Below, piece by piece: positions 12,544-20,362 of a stretch of DNA of 23,578 nucleotides (the stretch's first letter is position 1; each line of letters begins with the position of its first letter). The notes below the pieces were generated by a model. That model was not told the origin of the DNA, did not search any database, and worked only from the letters and a program-made list of their open reading frames with translations. The DNA comes from a virus. The position numbers were made by a program, and so were the translations under genes. The stretch lies in the IMG/VR virus record IMGVR_UViG_3300038417_000505, positions 1 through 23,578 of that record; one strand, 5' to 3'.

Positions 12544-12909
12544 ATGAACCTCGATAAATTGATGGATAAATACGATCCATTGAAGGGGAAAGAACCCGAA
12601 CCTGCGGCCCCTGTTGGCCCGCAGTCCTGGAAGGACAGCGCCGCCGTCGTCCGCCTATCCGAATATATGAAGATGCACAATGACCGGGGGATTCACCTCT
12701 ACCAGAGAAAGGGCCGGCCTTATCTATTCTTCGATCCTGGCATAGCCGGGGAAGACAAAGATACTGAGCGCTGGAAGATAGCATTCAATACAACCGTTCT
12801 CTTCTTCGAGGCAGTCGATGATCTGGAATGCCTGATCTCGAAGGGCATGATCGATGTCCCGGTGCAAGCGCTTGCAAAAGCGCAGAAGGATAATGACTAT
12901 GCCATCTAA
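12544..12909 (+). CDS. Unknown phage protein (121 aa)
   Basis: ATG 12544 follows an AAGGGG-type ribosome site; upstream in-frame codons from 12478 are made of the repeat units and are not believed. The product starts MNLDKLMDKYDPLKGKEPEP, has a proline-rich linker, and then a mixed domain: DSAAVVRLSEYMKMHNDRGI, HLYQRKGRPYLFFDPGIAGE and a helix TTVLFFEAVDDLECLISKGM. No metal-binding or catalytic signature is seen, and I do not recognise the family. The stop overlaps the next gene's start region. Its place between the origin candidate and the packaging genes suggests a replication or early-late accessory role, which is inference from position only. Confidence 0.6.
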   Translation: MNLDKLMDKYDPLKGKEPEPAAPVGPQSWKDSAAVVRLSEYMKMHNDRGIHLYQRKGRPYLFFDPGIAGEDKDTERWKIAFNTTVLFFEAVDDLECLISKGMIDVPVQALAKAQKDNDYAI

Positions 12910-13264
12910 ACCAAAGAAGCAGTGTGGATATCCTGGCTGTCCTGCATTGACCGATGGCGGACGATGCGAAGAACATCGGCAGAAAGAGATAAGATTATAT
13001 GATGAACAACGTGGCAACTCTGGAAAACGTGGTTACGATGCGACGTGGCAGAAATTGCGGAAGATGAAGCTGGCAGCGGATCCCCTATGCGAGGAACATC
13101 TAAAGGAAGGGCAGGACGTGGCCGCGACTATGGTGCACCATATCAAGCCAATAGAGACGCACCCAGAATTGAGGCTGGTGTGGGATAATCTAATGAGTCT
13201 ATGCAATGATTGTCACGAAAGGAAGGAAACGCCCATCAGATGGGGAGGGGGCATAAAATCTTAA
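12899..13264 (+). CDS. HNH endonuclease, packaging-associated type
   Basis: ATG 12899 is preferred over ATG 12893 because AAGGA is 8 bases upstream. The 121-residue protein has an N-terminal zinc-binding cluster (C9, C14, C23, H26 in CGYPGCPALTDGGRCEEH) and a classical HNH fold. The fold shows DPLCEEHLKEG (C64, H67), VHHIKPIETHPELR (H80, H81), WDNLMSLCNDCHERKE (N97, C102, C105, H106). Small HNH proteins of this form sit next to terminase genes in many cos-type phages such as HK97 and assist terminase cleavage. Here it lies directly upstream of the small terminase, which supports that role. Confidence 0.88.
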   Translation: MPSKPKKQCGYPGCPALTDGGRCEEHRQKEIRLYDEQRGNSGKRGYDATWQKLRKMKLAADPLCEEHLKEGQDVAATMVHHIKPIETHPELRLVWDNLMSLCNDCHERKETPIRWGGGIKS

Positions 13265-13353
13265 AACAATTCGCCGGTTTGACCGTGTGCGCAGTCTCGC
13301 GTATGTGACCGCCCACTTATAGGTTTGATAGAACTGCCCCTTGGAAGAAGAAT

Positions 13354-13953
13354 ATGATTAAGCCATGTAAATACAAACCTTGCTCAAAAAACTTCGAGGG
13401 AAGGCCTAATAAGCTGTTCTGCTCGCCTAAATGCAAGAAATTGCATGAGATTTCTTTGAGGGGAAAACCAGAGAAGAAGAAAAGGCGCGGAAGCGCAGTA
13501 ATGTTGACCGGCGATATTAAAAAACCGCCCCTACTTGACGGTTACGCATCAGTTTTCTGGGACAAAACCGCCCTAGTTATCATTGCGAGGGGACATTTGA
13601 ACATTTTATCGGAGGATGCCTTCGCGGAACTATGCGACTTGGTTGCGCGTTTGCGGGATATAAACGCTGCCATCAATGAATCGGGCCGATCACTCCTCCA
13701 GGGAGGCGAGAAGGCGAGTGAAAAAACTGAAAATAAAGCCGATGCGAAACCCGAAGAGAGGGCAGATGTTGAAATTGGGGTCCTGAAGGAGAGCGCACTC
13801 TCCGACCTGAAACGCAAATATTCAAATCTCCTCTTGGTCTATTGCAAGCAGTTCTATCTCACGCCGCTCTCGAACCGCGGCAATTTCGACATCCCGGAGG
13901 GGAAGGAAAAGGATCCCCTGGAGGAATTTCTAAGAGGCAAGAATGAGAAGTAA
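13354..13953 (+). CDS. terS: Terminase small subunit, P27 family, with N-terminal zinc finger
   Basis: The 199-residue product begins with a Cys4 finger (C5, C10, C23, C27 in CKYKPCSKNFEGRPNK and LFCSPKCKK). The P27-type small-terminase body follows: VFWDKTALVIIARGHLNILS, EDAFAELCDLVARLRDINAA and SDLKRKYSNLLLVYCKQFYL with the family closing LTPLSNRGNF. A long acidic-lysine linker (about 115-145) separates the two helical parts. It recognises packaging sites and recruits the large terminase. The added zinc finger may contribute DNA binding. The start has GGAAGAAG close upstream. The 89-bp gap before it (13265-13353) shows no gene and no convincing promoter. The end overlaps the large-terminase start by 11 bases. 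Confidence 0.85.
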   Translation: MIKPCKYKPCSKNFEGRPNKLFCSPKCKKLHEISLRGKPEKKKRRGSAVMLTGDIKKPPLLDGYASVFWDKTALVIIARGHLNILSEDAFAELCDLVARLRDINAAINESGRSLLQGGEKASEKTENKADAKPEERADVEIGVLKESALSDLKRKYSNLLLVYCKQFYLTPLSNRGNFDIPEGKEKDPLEEFLRGKNEK

Positions 13954-15808
13954 GGCGCCGCACCCAACAAAGGAATATGCAGAGCATGTCTGCTGCGGAA
14001 AGATCCCGGCATCCAGATGGGTCCGCCTGGCGTGCCGGCGACATCTCGATGATCTGAAGAAATATCGGACAAGACGATCTTCCGGATTGTGGTTCGACAA
14101 GAAAGCTGCCCAGGACGCAATAGATTTTTTCCCGATGTTCCTTCGCTTCTACGAGGGGGAATTTGCAGGCAAGCCGTTCGTCCTGGAATTGTGGCAGCAA
14201 TTCATCATCGGTTCGATCGTGGGCTGGAAAATGGGAAAATATCGCAGATTCAGGACGGCATATCTCGAGATAGCGAAGGGGAACGGCAAAAGCCCCATGG
14301 CGGCTGGCATAGGCATCTACGGCCTTGTGGCAGACGACGAGAAGGGCGCGGAGATCTACTCGGCGGCAACAATGAGGGAGCAGGCCGGCATACTTTTCCG
14401 CGACGCGAAGGCATTTGTGGAAAGTTCGCCCTCTCTGCAGAAGAAACTGCATGTCGGCGTCGGCAACATCGACTACAAGCTAAACAACTCCTTTTTCCGA
14501 CCCGTGTCTTCAGAGCATAAAGGCTTAGATGGCAAACGGCCACACATCGCCCTGATCGATGAGATCCATGAACATCCGAACGCGACGGTGATCGACAAAC
14601 TCCGCCTCGGCGCGAAAGGGCGGCGCCAGGCTTTATTCTTCGAGATCACAAACGCCGGCTATGACCGCCAGTCGATCTGTTTCCAGCATCATGAATATAC
14701 CGAGAAGATCTTGGAGGGCATAATAGAGAACGATTCATGGTTCGGATACATGAGCGGTCTGGACGTTTGTGACAAGTGCCGAGGAGAAGGCAAGACCATT
14801 CCCCAGGACGGCTGCCCGGATTGCGATGACTGGATGGATGAAAAGACGTGGCCGAAAGCAAACCCTAACCTCGGCGTCTCGATCCAAATGTCATACATCA
14901 GGGAGCAGGTTGACGAGGCGACAAACATGCCCTCGAAGCAGAACATCGTCAAACGCCTGAATTTCTGCATCTGGACAGAGAGTGTTACGCGGTGGATCCC
15001 CTTTGATGTCTGGAATGCCTGCGCTTTTCCCGTGGATCCGGAAATACTCAGGGGCAGGACCTGTTATGGAGGGCTCGATCTGTCGTCGATATCCGATCTG
15101 ACTGCATGGCTAATGCTGTTTCCGCCGGTCAATCAGGGAAAACTATATGAGGTTATCTGCCGCTTCTTTCTTCCGGCCGATAATATGATGCAGCGCGTCA
15201 GACGTGACAAGGTCCCATACGACGTCTGGGCCAAGCAGGGATTCATCACACTGACTCCGGGCAACCTCATTGACTACAAGTTCATCATCGCGCAGATCCA
15301 GAAGGACATGGCCGATTATCGCATCGCGGAACTCGCCTTTGACCGCTGGGGATCGCAGAAGATCACGACCGATCTGCAGGACCTCGGCTTCGAGGTCGAG
15401 GGCAAGAGGACGCTTGTGCAGTTCGGCCAGGGCTTTGCATCGATGTCGGCGCCGACCAAGGAAGTCGAAAAAATGATCAAAGGCAAGGAACTGGCGCACG
15501 GAGGGAATCCGGTGCTGTCCTGGATGGTCTCCAACGTGGCGATCAGGACGGATCCGGCAGAAAATAAGAAACCGGACAAGGAAAAAAGCAAGGAACGCAT
15601 TGACGGTGCCGTGGCGCTTATCATGGCCGTGGGCCGGGCGATGCTGAGGGGCGGCCAGAAGAAATCGATCTATGAAAATCAGGGAATTCTTACTTTCGGT
15701 CAAGGAGGCGAAGATGGGAGAAGCGAAGAGGAACATGGAAAAGGGAATGATGCGGATGCAATACGGGAACCAGCAGATACAACTCGACCTGAGCCAGGCC
15801 GTCCATAA
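13943..15808 (+). CDS. terL: Terminase large subunit (Terminase_1 family) with zinc-ribbon-like insert
   Basis: This 621-residue packaging motor has an N-terminal ATPase: FVLELWQQFIIGSIVGW (79-95), a deviant Walker A EIAKGNGKS (109-117) and Walker B IALIDEIHEH (202-211). The C-terminal nuclease begins near CYGGLDLSSISDLTAW, with its first acidic residue in GLDLS. Between them, a Cys4 set (C276, C279, C291, C294: CDKCRGEGKTIPQDGCPDC) replaces a short loop found in relatives and may bind zinc. It packages DNA into the prohead through the portal. GAGGCAAGA precedes ATG 13943. The last 95 bases overlap the next gene in another frame, and the terminal 40 or so residues are low-complexity and probably a late extension past the family end near SIYENQGILTF. 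Confidence 0.92.
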   Translation: MRSKAPHPTKEYAEHVCCGKIPASRWVRLACRRHLDDLKKYRTRRSSGLWFDKKAAQDAIDFFPMFLRFYEGEFAGKPFVLELWQQFIIGSIVGWKMGKYRRFRTAYLEIAKGNGKSPMAAGIGIYGLVADDEKGAEIYSAATMREQAGILFRDAKAFVESSPSLQKKLHVGVGNIDYKLNNSFFRPVSSEHKGLDGKRPHIALIDEIHEHPNATVIDKLRLGAKGRRQALFFEITNAGYDRQSICFQHHEYTEKILEGIIENDSWFGYMSGLDVCDKCRGEGKTIPQDGCPDCDDWMDEKTWPKANPNLGVSIQMSYIREQVDEATNMPSKQNIVKRLNFCIWTESVTRWIPFDVWNACAFPVDPEILRGRTCYGGLDLSSISDLTAWLMLFPPVNQGKLYEVICRFFLPADNMMQRVRRDKVPYDVWAKQGFITLTPGNLIDYKFIIAQIQKDMADYRIAELAFDRWGSQKITTDLQDLGFEVEGKRTLVQFGQGFASMSAPTKEVEKMIKGKELAHGGNPVLSWMVSNVAIRTDPAENKKPDKEKSKERIDGAVALIMAVGRAMLRGGQKKSIYENQGILTFGQGGEDGRSEEEHGKGNDADAIREPADTTRPEPGRP

Positions 15809-15968
15809 GAAATGCGAGGCCTGCGGCTGCGAGTTCTTTGACAAGGTCTGCAGGATGTCCGTCATATCAAAACTGGCCGCGGGAAATCCGACCGGGAAGG
15901 ATGTCCCGGTAGAATTCTCGGCGCATTTGTGCCGGCAATGCGGACTCGAGTTTGGGAAGCCATTTTAG
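15714..15968 (+). CDS. Zinc-ribbon protein (84 aa)
   Basis: ATG 15714 is 6 bases after AAGGAGG and inside the 3' end of the large-terminase frame; an upstream ATG at 15672 lacks such a site. The protein begins MGEAKRNMEKGMMRMQYGNQ, then has a Cys pair in KKCEACGCEFFDKVCRM, the conserved-looking SKLAAGNPTGKDVPVEF and a second pair in HLCRQCGLEFG. The two CxxC/CxxCxC knuckles are about 40 residues apart, a typical zinc ribbon. Related small ribbons occur in many phage genomes with no settled function. Position in the packaging region may imply a role with the terminase or transcription. Confidence 0.7.
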   Translation: MGEAKRNMEKGMMRMQYGNQQIQLDLSQAVHKKCEACGCEFFDKVCRMSVISKLAAGNPTGKDVPVEFSAHLCRQCGLEFGKPF

Positions 15969-15992
15969 TCGGTGTTGAAATGAGGAGAGGTT

Positions 15993-16157
15993 ATGGATAA
16001 AGATAACGCATCATTACAGAAAGCCTTGGAAGATCATGGATTCTCCTGGGAAGAATATAAGCGGTATAAGGAAACGGGCAGCGGCCTCATATACGATGAC
16101 AGAATTCTCATAGATAGAATTGAAAATGAAATAAGATATCATAAGGAGGTCTCATGA
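15993..16157 (+). CDS. Small unknown protein (54 aa)
   Basis: ATG 15993 is preceded by GAGGAGAGG with a short gap, and the stop TGA (16155-16157) overlaps the next ATG as ATGA. The product begins MDKDNASLQKALEDHGFSWE and continues EYKRYKETGSGLIYDDRILI with a closing charged helix. It is strongly charged, soluble and probably helical. No family is recognised. The AAGGAGG site of the following HTH gene lies in its last codons, so the two are translationally coupled. It could be a partner or modulator of the HTH protein, judged only from that coupling. Confidence 0.65.
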   Translation: MDKDNASLQKALEDHGFSWEEYKRYKETGSGLIYDDRILIDRIENEIRYHKEVS

Positions 16158-16351
16158 CCGACCTTCCCGACAAGAAACTGTTTCGCGTCAGTGAAGTGGC
16201 CGCGTATTTCGACGTGACAGAAAGAACGGTCTACTTGTGGATTGAGCATGGCCATCTCAAGACTGAGGTGACGCCCGGCGGCCAGAAGAGAATTACCCGG
16301 GCGTCCATTGATAAATGCCGCTTTTCGCCCAAAGAAGAAAAAATAGTGTGA
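16154..16351 (+). CDS. MerR/excisionase-like winged HTH DNA-binding protein (65 aa)
   Basis: The 65-residue protein is almost entirely a MerR-type (HTH_17) DNA-binding domain. LFRVSEVAAYFDVTERTVYL (9-28) is the helix-turn-helix, WIEHGHLKTEV the following helix-strand and TPGGQKRITRASIDKC the wing. AAGGAGG lies 5 bases before the ATG. Similar domains occur in excisionases, in small activators and as the DNA-binding part of lambda-type small terminases (gpNu1). Three tandem 10-bp repeats begin at its stop codon and abut a near-consensus promoter for the head operon, so these repeats are the obvious binding-site candidate. An excisionase role is less likely because no integrase is nearby. Confidence 0.85.
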   Translation: MTDLPDKKLFRVSEVAAYFDVTERTVYLWIEHGHLKTEVTPGGQKRITRASIDKCRFSPKEEKIV

Positions 16352-16379
16352 AGTTTGCAGAAGTTTGCAGAAGTTTACC
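16350..16379. repeat. Three tandem 10-bp repeats (probable operator)
   Basis: GAAGTTTGCA at 16350-16359 and 16360-16369 are identical, followed by GAAGTTTACC at 16370-16379. The spacing is one helical turn, so all three present the same DNA face. They begin in the stop codon of the HTH gene and end 3 bases before the -35 element of the promoter at 16383-16412, covering about -69 to -40. Confidence 0.85.
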
Positions 16380-16382
16380 CCA

Positions 16383-16412
16383 TTGACTCGCTAATTTCAT
16401 CCCCATTATAAT
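16383..16412 (+). promoter_or_regulatory. Near-consensus sigma70 promoter for the head operon
   Basis: TTGACT (16383-16388, 5 of 6) and a perfect TATAAT (16407-16412) are 18 bp apart. Transcription would start near 16419, leaving a leader of about 70 bases before the portal start at 16489. The only nearby downstream genes are the head genes. The direct repeats just upstream suggest control by a DNA-binding protein, perhaps the one encoded immediately before. Confidence 0.8.
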
Positions 16413-16488
16413 CCCGCCATACAGTCAGTCATCCCGCCAATAGCAAGACTCGATTCGGTTTCAACGATCTTCAATCAGGACTATTTAT

Positions 16489-17802
16489 GTGAACATCCTC
16501 GGACGACTCAGGTATTTCTTCAAGAACATGATCTCTCTCACGGATCCCAAGGCCTGGGATCGCTCGCTCTGGAATCTTTTTGGCTCCCAGGCGCTTTCCG
16601 GAGAGAACGTCACCGAGCATACGGCGCTCACCTACGCGCCCGTCTGGAACGCAGTTTCCATCATCTCCGGAACGATAGCCGCTCTTCCCCTGCATCTGAT
16701 GCAGAGAAAGGAAGATTCCAAGCGCATTGCAGACGATCTTCCGGCGTATCGCGTCCTGCACGACCAGGCGAACCCCTTCATGACGGCGATGGCGTTCCGC
16801 GAGGTCATGACCGCGCATGTGCTCACCTGGGGCAACTGCTATGCAGAGAAGGTCCGCGACGGATACGGAAACCTGCGGGAACTCTGGCCGATAACCCCGA
16901 ATCGCGTGCGGATCCGGATGGAGAATGGGAATCTCGTCTATCGGGTCCGAGTGGGAAATGACAACATCGACCTGCCCCGGGAAATCGTCCTGCACGTTCC
17001 CGGCCTCGGCTTTGACGGCTTCCAGGGATATTCCGTGATCGCGATGGCGCGGAAATCCATCGGCCTCGGGGTGGCCCTTGAATCGTTCGGCTCCTTGTTC
17101 TTTGGCAACGGAACAAATCCGGGAATGGTTGTTTCTCATCCGCAGTCGTTATCCGCGCAGGCGAAAAAAAATATCGAGGACTCGTTAGGCAAGCAGCAAA
17201 GCGGTCTCGGAAAGGCCCACCGACTAATGGTCTTGGAAGAAGGAATGAAGGTCGAGAAGTACGGCATCCCTCCGGACGACTGCCAGTTCCTCGAAACCAG
17301 GGGATTCCAGATTCCCGACATCGCGCGCTGGTTCAACCTTCCTCCGCACAAACTGAAGGACCTCTCAAAATCTTCATTCAGTAATATCGAATCGGAGCAG
17401 ACGTCGTTCGTCATCGATACGCTGCTTCCCTGGCTCGTCCGCTTCGAGCAGAATTACAACATGCAGCTCCTGACTCCAAGTGAGAGGGCCCTTTCCGGCA
17501 GGGGCAGACTCTATTTCAAGCACATCGTTGAAGGCCTTCTGAGAGGCGACCATGCTTCCCGGGCGACCTTCTATAAGGAAATGTTCATGATCGGTGCGAT
17601 GTCCCAGAACGACATTCGCGAGAGAGAAGATATGGATCCGATAGATGGCGGCGATAAGTATTACGTGCCTCTCAATATGGTCGCAGTCGAAGATGTGGGG
17701 AAAGAGCCGGCGCCGCCGCCTGTCATCCCGGGACGGTCGCCTGCGCCAGCGCCAAAGAGGATCCCGATGCATACTACAAAGATTCACGAAATCGGAGGTT
17801 AA
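16489..17802 (+). CDS. Portal protein, HK97 family
   Basis: The 437-residue product shows the Phage_portal (HK97-type) pattern: ALTYAPVWNAVSIISGTIAA (45-64) with LPLHLMQR, HVLTWGNCYAEKVRDGYGNL (109-129 region), REIVLHVPGLGFDGFQGYSV, FQIPDIARWFNLPPHKLKDL and SSFSNIESEQTSFVIDTLLP. It forms the dodecameric vertex ring through which the terminase loads DNA. A proline-rich C-terminal tail (EPAPPPVIPGRSPAPAPKR) is disordered in appearance. The start is GTG 16489 with AGGA upstream; the ATG two bases before is followed at once by a stop. The protease gene begins 3 bases after its stop. Confidence 0.93.
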   Translation: MNILGRLRYFFKNMISLTDPKAWDRSLWNLFGSQALSGENVTEHTALTYAPVWNAVSIISGTIAALPLHLMQRKEDSKRIADDLPAYRVLHDQANPFMTAMAFREVMTAHVLTWGNCYAEKVRDGYGNLRELWPITPNRVRIRMENGNLVYRVRVGNDNIDLPREIVLHVPGLGFDGFQGYSVIAMARKSIGLGVALESFGSLFFGNGTNPGMVVSHPQSLSAQAKKNIEDSLGKQQSGLGKAHRLMVLEEGMKVEKYGIPPDDCQFLETRGFQIPDIARWFNLPPHKLKDLSKSSFSNIESEQTSFVIDTLLPWLVRFEQNYNMQLLTPSERALSGRGRLYFKHIVEGLLRGDHASRATFYKEMFMIGAMSQNDIREREDMDPIDGGDKYYVPLNMVAVEDVGKEPAPPPVIPGRSPAPAPKRIPMHTTKIHEIGG

Positions 17803-17805
17803 GCG

Positions 17806-18981
17806 ATGGCAGTCAAATTGAATTCAAAGGGAAAGGCCCACGCGGGCAGTCTGGTAGACGCCGGCAAGGTGGACAAGACAAGCAGTTGGTCATTTTCTGC
17901 GGATGATGGCAATAAGATCTTAGGCGACCCTCCCGACTGGAGTGAATATTCCAAGTGGCATCTTGGCATCGATCCCGACGCGAATCAAGAGACGAAGGCA
18001 GCATATCATTATCCCTTTGGAAAGAACGGCAAGGTCTACCGCTCTGCGCTCATCGCTATCAGGCAACGGGCCGCGCAACAGAGCGCGACCGATATTTACG
18101 ACGCCGCCGGTGTGCTGATCGACAAGATCGACGGCAATAAGGCCATGTCCTGGTATGAGATAAAGAACCAGGCCGATTCCTCTGAGATTTGGATCTATGA
18201 CGAGATTGGATATTGGGGCATCGGCGCGAAGGATTTCATCCAGGAACTGAACGCCGTGAAGAACAAGAAGATAGACATGCACATCAATTCCCCCGGGGGC
18301 GAGGTCTTCGATGGCAATGCCATTTATAACGCGATTAAAAACCATCCGGCAAAGGTCACGACTTACATCGACGGCATCGCCGCCTCCATCGCATCCGTGA
18401 TCGCCCTGGCCGGCGACAAGGTCGTCATGGCCGAGAATGCGATTTACATGATGCACAATCCGTTTGGCCTGGTCATCGGAAACGCGGACGATATGAGAAA
18501 GATGGCCGATATCCTGGACAAGATCTGCAATTCGATGATGGGGGCGTACGTCTCAAAGAGCGGCAAGACGTCAGATGAGATCAAGAGCCTTCTCGATGCG
18601 GAAACGTGGATGAGCGCCGACGAGGCGAAGCAGGCCGGATTCGTAGATGAGATCAGCGGCAAGATGGACATGGCTGCCTGCGCGAAATATTCACCCATTA
18701 TGATGAAACTGGGATTTAGGAAAATCCCGGAGAGCATATTAGGAAAGAGGCAGATGCCCACGGCAAGAGAAACGGAGCGGATCCTCCGGGACGGAGGTTT
18801 CAGCGCCAAGGCGGCAAAGACGATCCTTGCGGAAGGTTATACGGACAATCTTCGGGATGAAGACGAATCCGTCGCCGAACCTGCGGCAAGACAACGGGAC
18901 GTTGATTTGGGTTCCGCGGGAACGAAGGATGCGGTTAGCGAGCTGCTCGAGTTGGGCGATAAACTTACCGGAACGAACTGA
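17806..18981 (+). CDS. ClpP-type (S14) head maturation protease with N-terminal domain
   Basis: The protein has 391 residues. The central domain (about 125-285) is ClpP-like: INSPGGEVFDGNAIYNAIKN (160-179), IDGIAASIASVIALAGD with the nucleophile S194, and IYMMHNPFGL with H217. ETWMSADEAKQAGFVDEI closes the fold and holds the third-residue region. About 115 residues precede it, including WHLGIDPDANQETKAAYHYP and GKVYRSALIAIRQRAAQQ, a module also found in other phage head proteins but with no name I can give. The C-terminal 90 residues are charged and could act as scaffold or as the cleaved tail. It processes capsid proteins during prohead maturation. GGAGG lies 7 bases upstream of ATG 17806. 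Confidence 0.88.
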   Translation: MAVKLNSKGKAHAGSLVDAGKVDKTSSWSFSADDGNKILGDPPDWSEYSKWHLGIDPDANQETKAAYHYPFGKNGKVYRSALIAIRQRAAQQSATDIYDAAGVLIDKIDGNKAMSWYEIKNQADSSEIWIYDEIGYWGIGAKDFIQELNAVKNKKIDMHINSPGGEVFDGNAIYNAIKNHPAKVTTYIDGIAASIASVIALAGDKVVMAENAIYMMHNPFGLVIGNADDMRKMADILDKICNSMMGAYVSKSGKTSDEIKSLLDAETWMSADEAKQAGFVDEISGKMDMAACAKYSPIMMKLGFRKIPESILGKRQMPTARETERILRDGGFSAKAAKTILAEGYTDNLRDEDESVAEPAARQRDVDLGSAGTKDAVSELLELGDKLTGTN

Positions 18982-19003
18982 CTTTCAGGAGGAAGATAGA
19001 AAA

Positions 19004-20308
19004 ATGAAAACGATTACTCAATACAAACAGGAAATTAAGGACCTCATGAAGAAGATGAACGACATTGAGGCCAAGGCGACAGCGGAAAACCGCAACCTCA
19101 CAAAGGATGAAGTCGCATATTTCGCCAGGGTCAACGATGAGATCGAGGGCATGAAGGAGATGGTGACCCAGCTCGAGAGGAAAGAAGGGATAAACGTGGC
19201 GCTGTCGACGCCGTCCCGGCCTGCATCCGTTCGGGATGGAGATATGGGGCAATCTGAAAGAGAGAACAGAGACAGATTCTCAAGCCTTGGCCAGCAGCTT
19301 GTTGCGGTTATAGAAGCATGCCGTCAGGGCGGAGCGGTTGATCCGCGGCTCTTTAATGCGGCCGCAGGATTGAATGAGAGCGTTCCCGCAGACGGCGGTT
19401 TCCTTGTGCAGCCGGACTTTGCGCAGGAACTGCTCCAGGAGGCGATCAAGACGGGTATCCTGGCTCCGAGATGCCGTCCCCAGCCGATCAGCAGCAATGC
19501 GAATTCCATCAAGATAAACGGCGTTGATGAGACGTCGCGCGTATCCAGCCGTTTCGGCGGCATCGTGGCTTACTGGCAGAACGAAGCCTCGGAGAAGACG
19601 AAGAGCAAGCCGAAGTTCCGCCAGATCGAACTGAACCTCAAGAAACTGATCGGCCTCTGCTATGCCACGGATGAGCTCCTTAATGACGCAGCCGCACTTG
19701 AGGGATTCATCAGGAACGCGTTCCCGAATGAATTCGGTTTCCAGATCGACGATGCGATTCTCAACGGGAACGGCGCTGGACAGCCGCTTGGCATTCTCAA
19801 TGCCGGCTGTCTCGTCACCGTGAAAAAGGAAGCCGGCCAGAAGGCCGACACCATCGTGGCGCAAAACGTCATCAACATGTCGTCCCGGATATTCGCATCC
19901 AGCTACTTAAATGCGTCCTGGTACATCAACCAGATGACCCTTCCCCAGCTTTACACGATGTCGATCGCCGTCGGCACCGGCGGCCAGCTCGTATTTATGC
20001 CGCCAGGAGGAATTTCCGGGGCGCCTTACGGGATGCTTCTTGGCCGTCCCGTGGTTCCAATCGAACAGTGCGCCGCACTCGGCGACGTCGGAGATATCGT
20101 TCTCGCCGACCTGAACGGCTATATCCTGGCGCAGAAAGGCGGGATCCAGGCCGACATGTCGATACATGTGAGGTTCGAATATGATGAAAGCGTCTTCCGC
20201 TTCGTATTGAGAGTAGACGGCCAGCCCGTCCGTGCCTCCGCACTTACGCCGTACAAAGGCGGTCCGGATGCGACGCAGTCTCATTTCGTGGCGCTCGAGG
20301 CCAGATAA
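19004..20308 (+). CDS. Major capsid protein, HK97 family
   Basis: ATG 19004, with GGAGGAAG just upstream, gives 434 residues; longer in-frame starts lie inside the protease gene. The first 65 residues are a coiled-coil delta-like domain (QYKQEIKDLMKKMNDIEAKA then LTKDEVAYFARVNDEIEGMK). A linker leads to the HK97 fold with GGFLVQPDFAQELLQEAIKT, FRQIELNLKKLIGLCYATDE, DDAILNGNGAGQPLGILNA, GMLLGRPVVPIEQCAALGDV, and ESVFRFVLRVDGQPV at the end. The N-terminal domain is probably removed by the neighbouring ClpP-like protease during maturation. It is the main shell protein of the virion. A GC-rich palindrome follows the gene. Confidence 0.95.
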   Translation: MKTITQYKQEIKDLMKKMNDIEAKATAENRNLTKDEVAYFARVNDEIEGMKEMVTQLERKEGINVALSTPSRPASVRDGDMGQSERENRDRFSSLGQQLVAVIEACRQGGAVDPRLFNAAAGLNESVPADGGFLVQPDFAQELLQEAIKTGILAPRCRPQPISSNANSIKINGVDETSRVSSRFGGIVAYWQNEASEKTKSKPKFRQIELNLKKLIGLCYATDELLNDAAALEGFIRNAFPNEFGFQIDDAILNGNGAGQPLGILNAGCLVTVKKEAGQKADTIVAQNVINMSSRIFASSYLNASWYINQMTLPQLYTMSIAVGTGGQLVFMPPGGISGAPYGMLLGRPVVPIEQCAALGDVGDIVLADLNGYILAQKGGIQADMSIHVRFEYDESVFRFVLRVDGQPVRASALTPYKGGPDATQSHFVALEAR

Positions 20309-20320
20309 TTCTTAATCACC

Positions 20321-20340
20321 GCCGGGGCCGCGGCCCCGGC
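20321..20340. other. 20-bp perfect GC palindrome after the capsid gene
   Basis: GCCGGGGCCGCGGCCCCGGC is its own reverse complement and can form a very stable hairpin in RNA. No T tract follows; the next ribosome site (AAGGAGG) begins 8 bases later. It is more likely to stabilise or delimit the capsid mRNA than to terminate it. Confidence 0.7.
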
Positions 20341-20362
20341 CAACCAGAAGGAGGATATAACG

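Noticed and set aside
13265-13353. Possible promoter TTGACC (13279-13284) with TATGTG 17 bp downstream before the small terminase
   Set aside because: The -10 matches only 3 of 6 positions and no other support was seen.
14089-14543. Long ORFs in other frames within the large terminase gene on both strands
   Set aside because: They lie wholly inside a well-supported terminase coding region and have no ribosome site or recognisable pattern.
16350-16379. Short tandem repeats considered as a CRISPR-like array
   Set aside because: Units are 10 bp and directly adjacent with no spacers. They fit an operator or iteron, and no cas genes occur.
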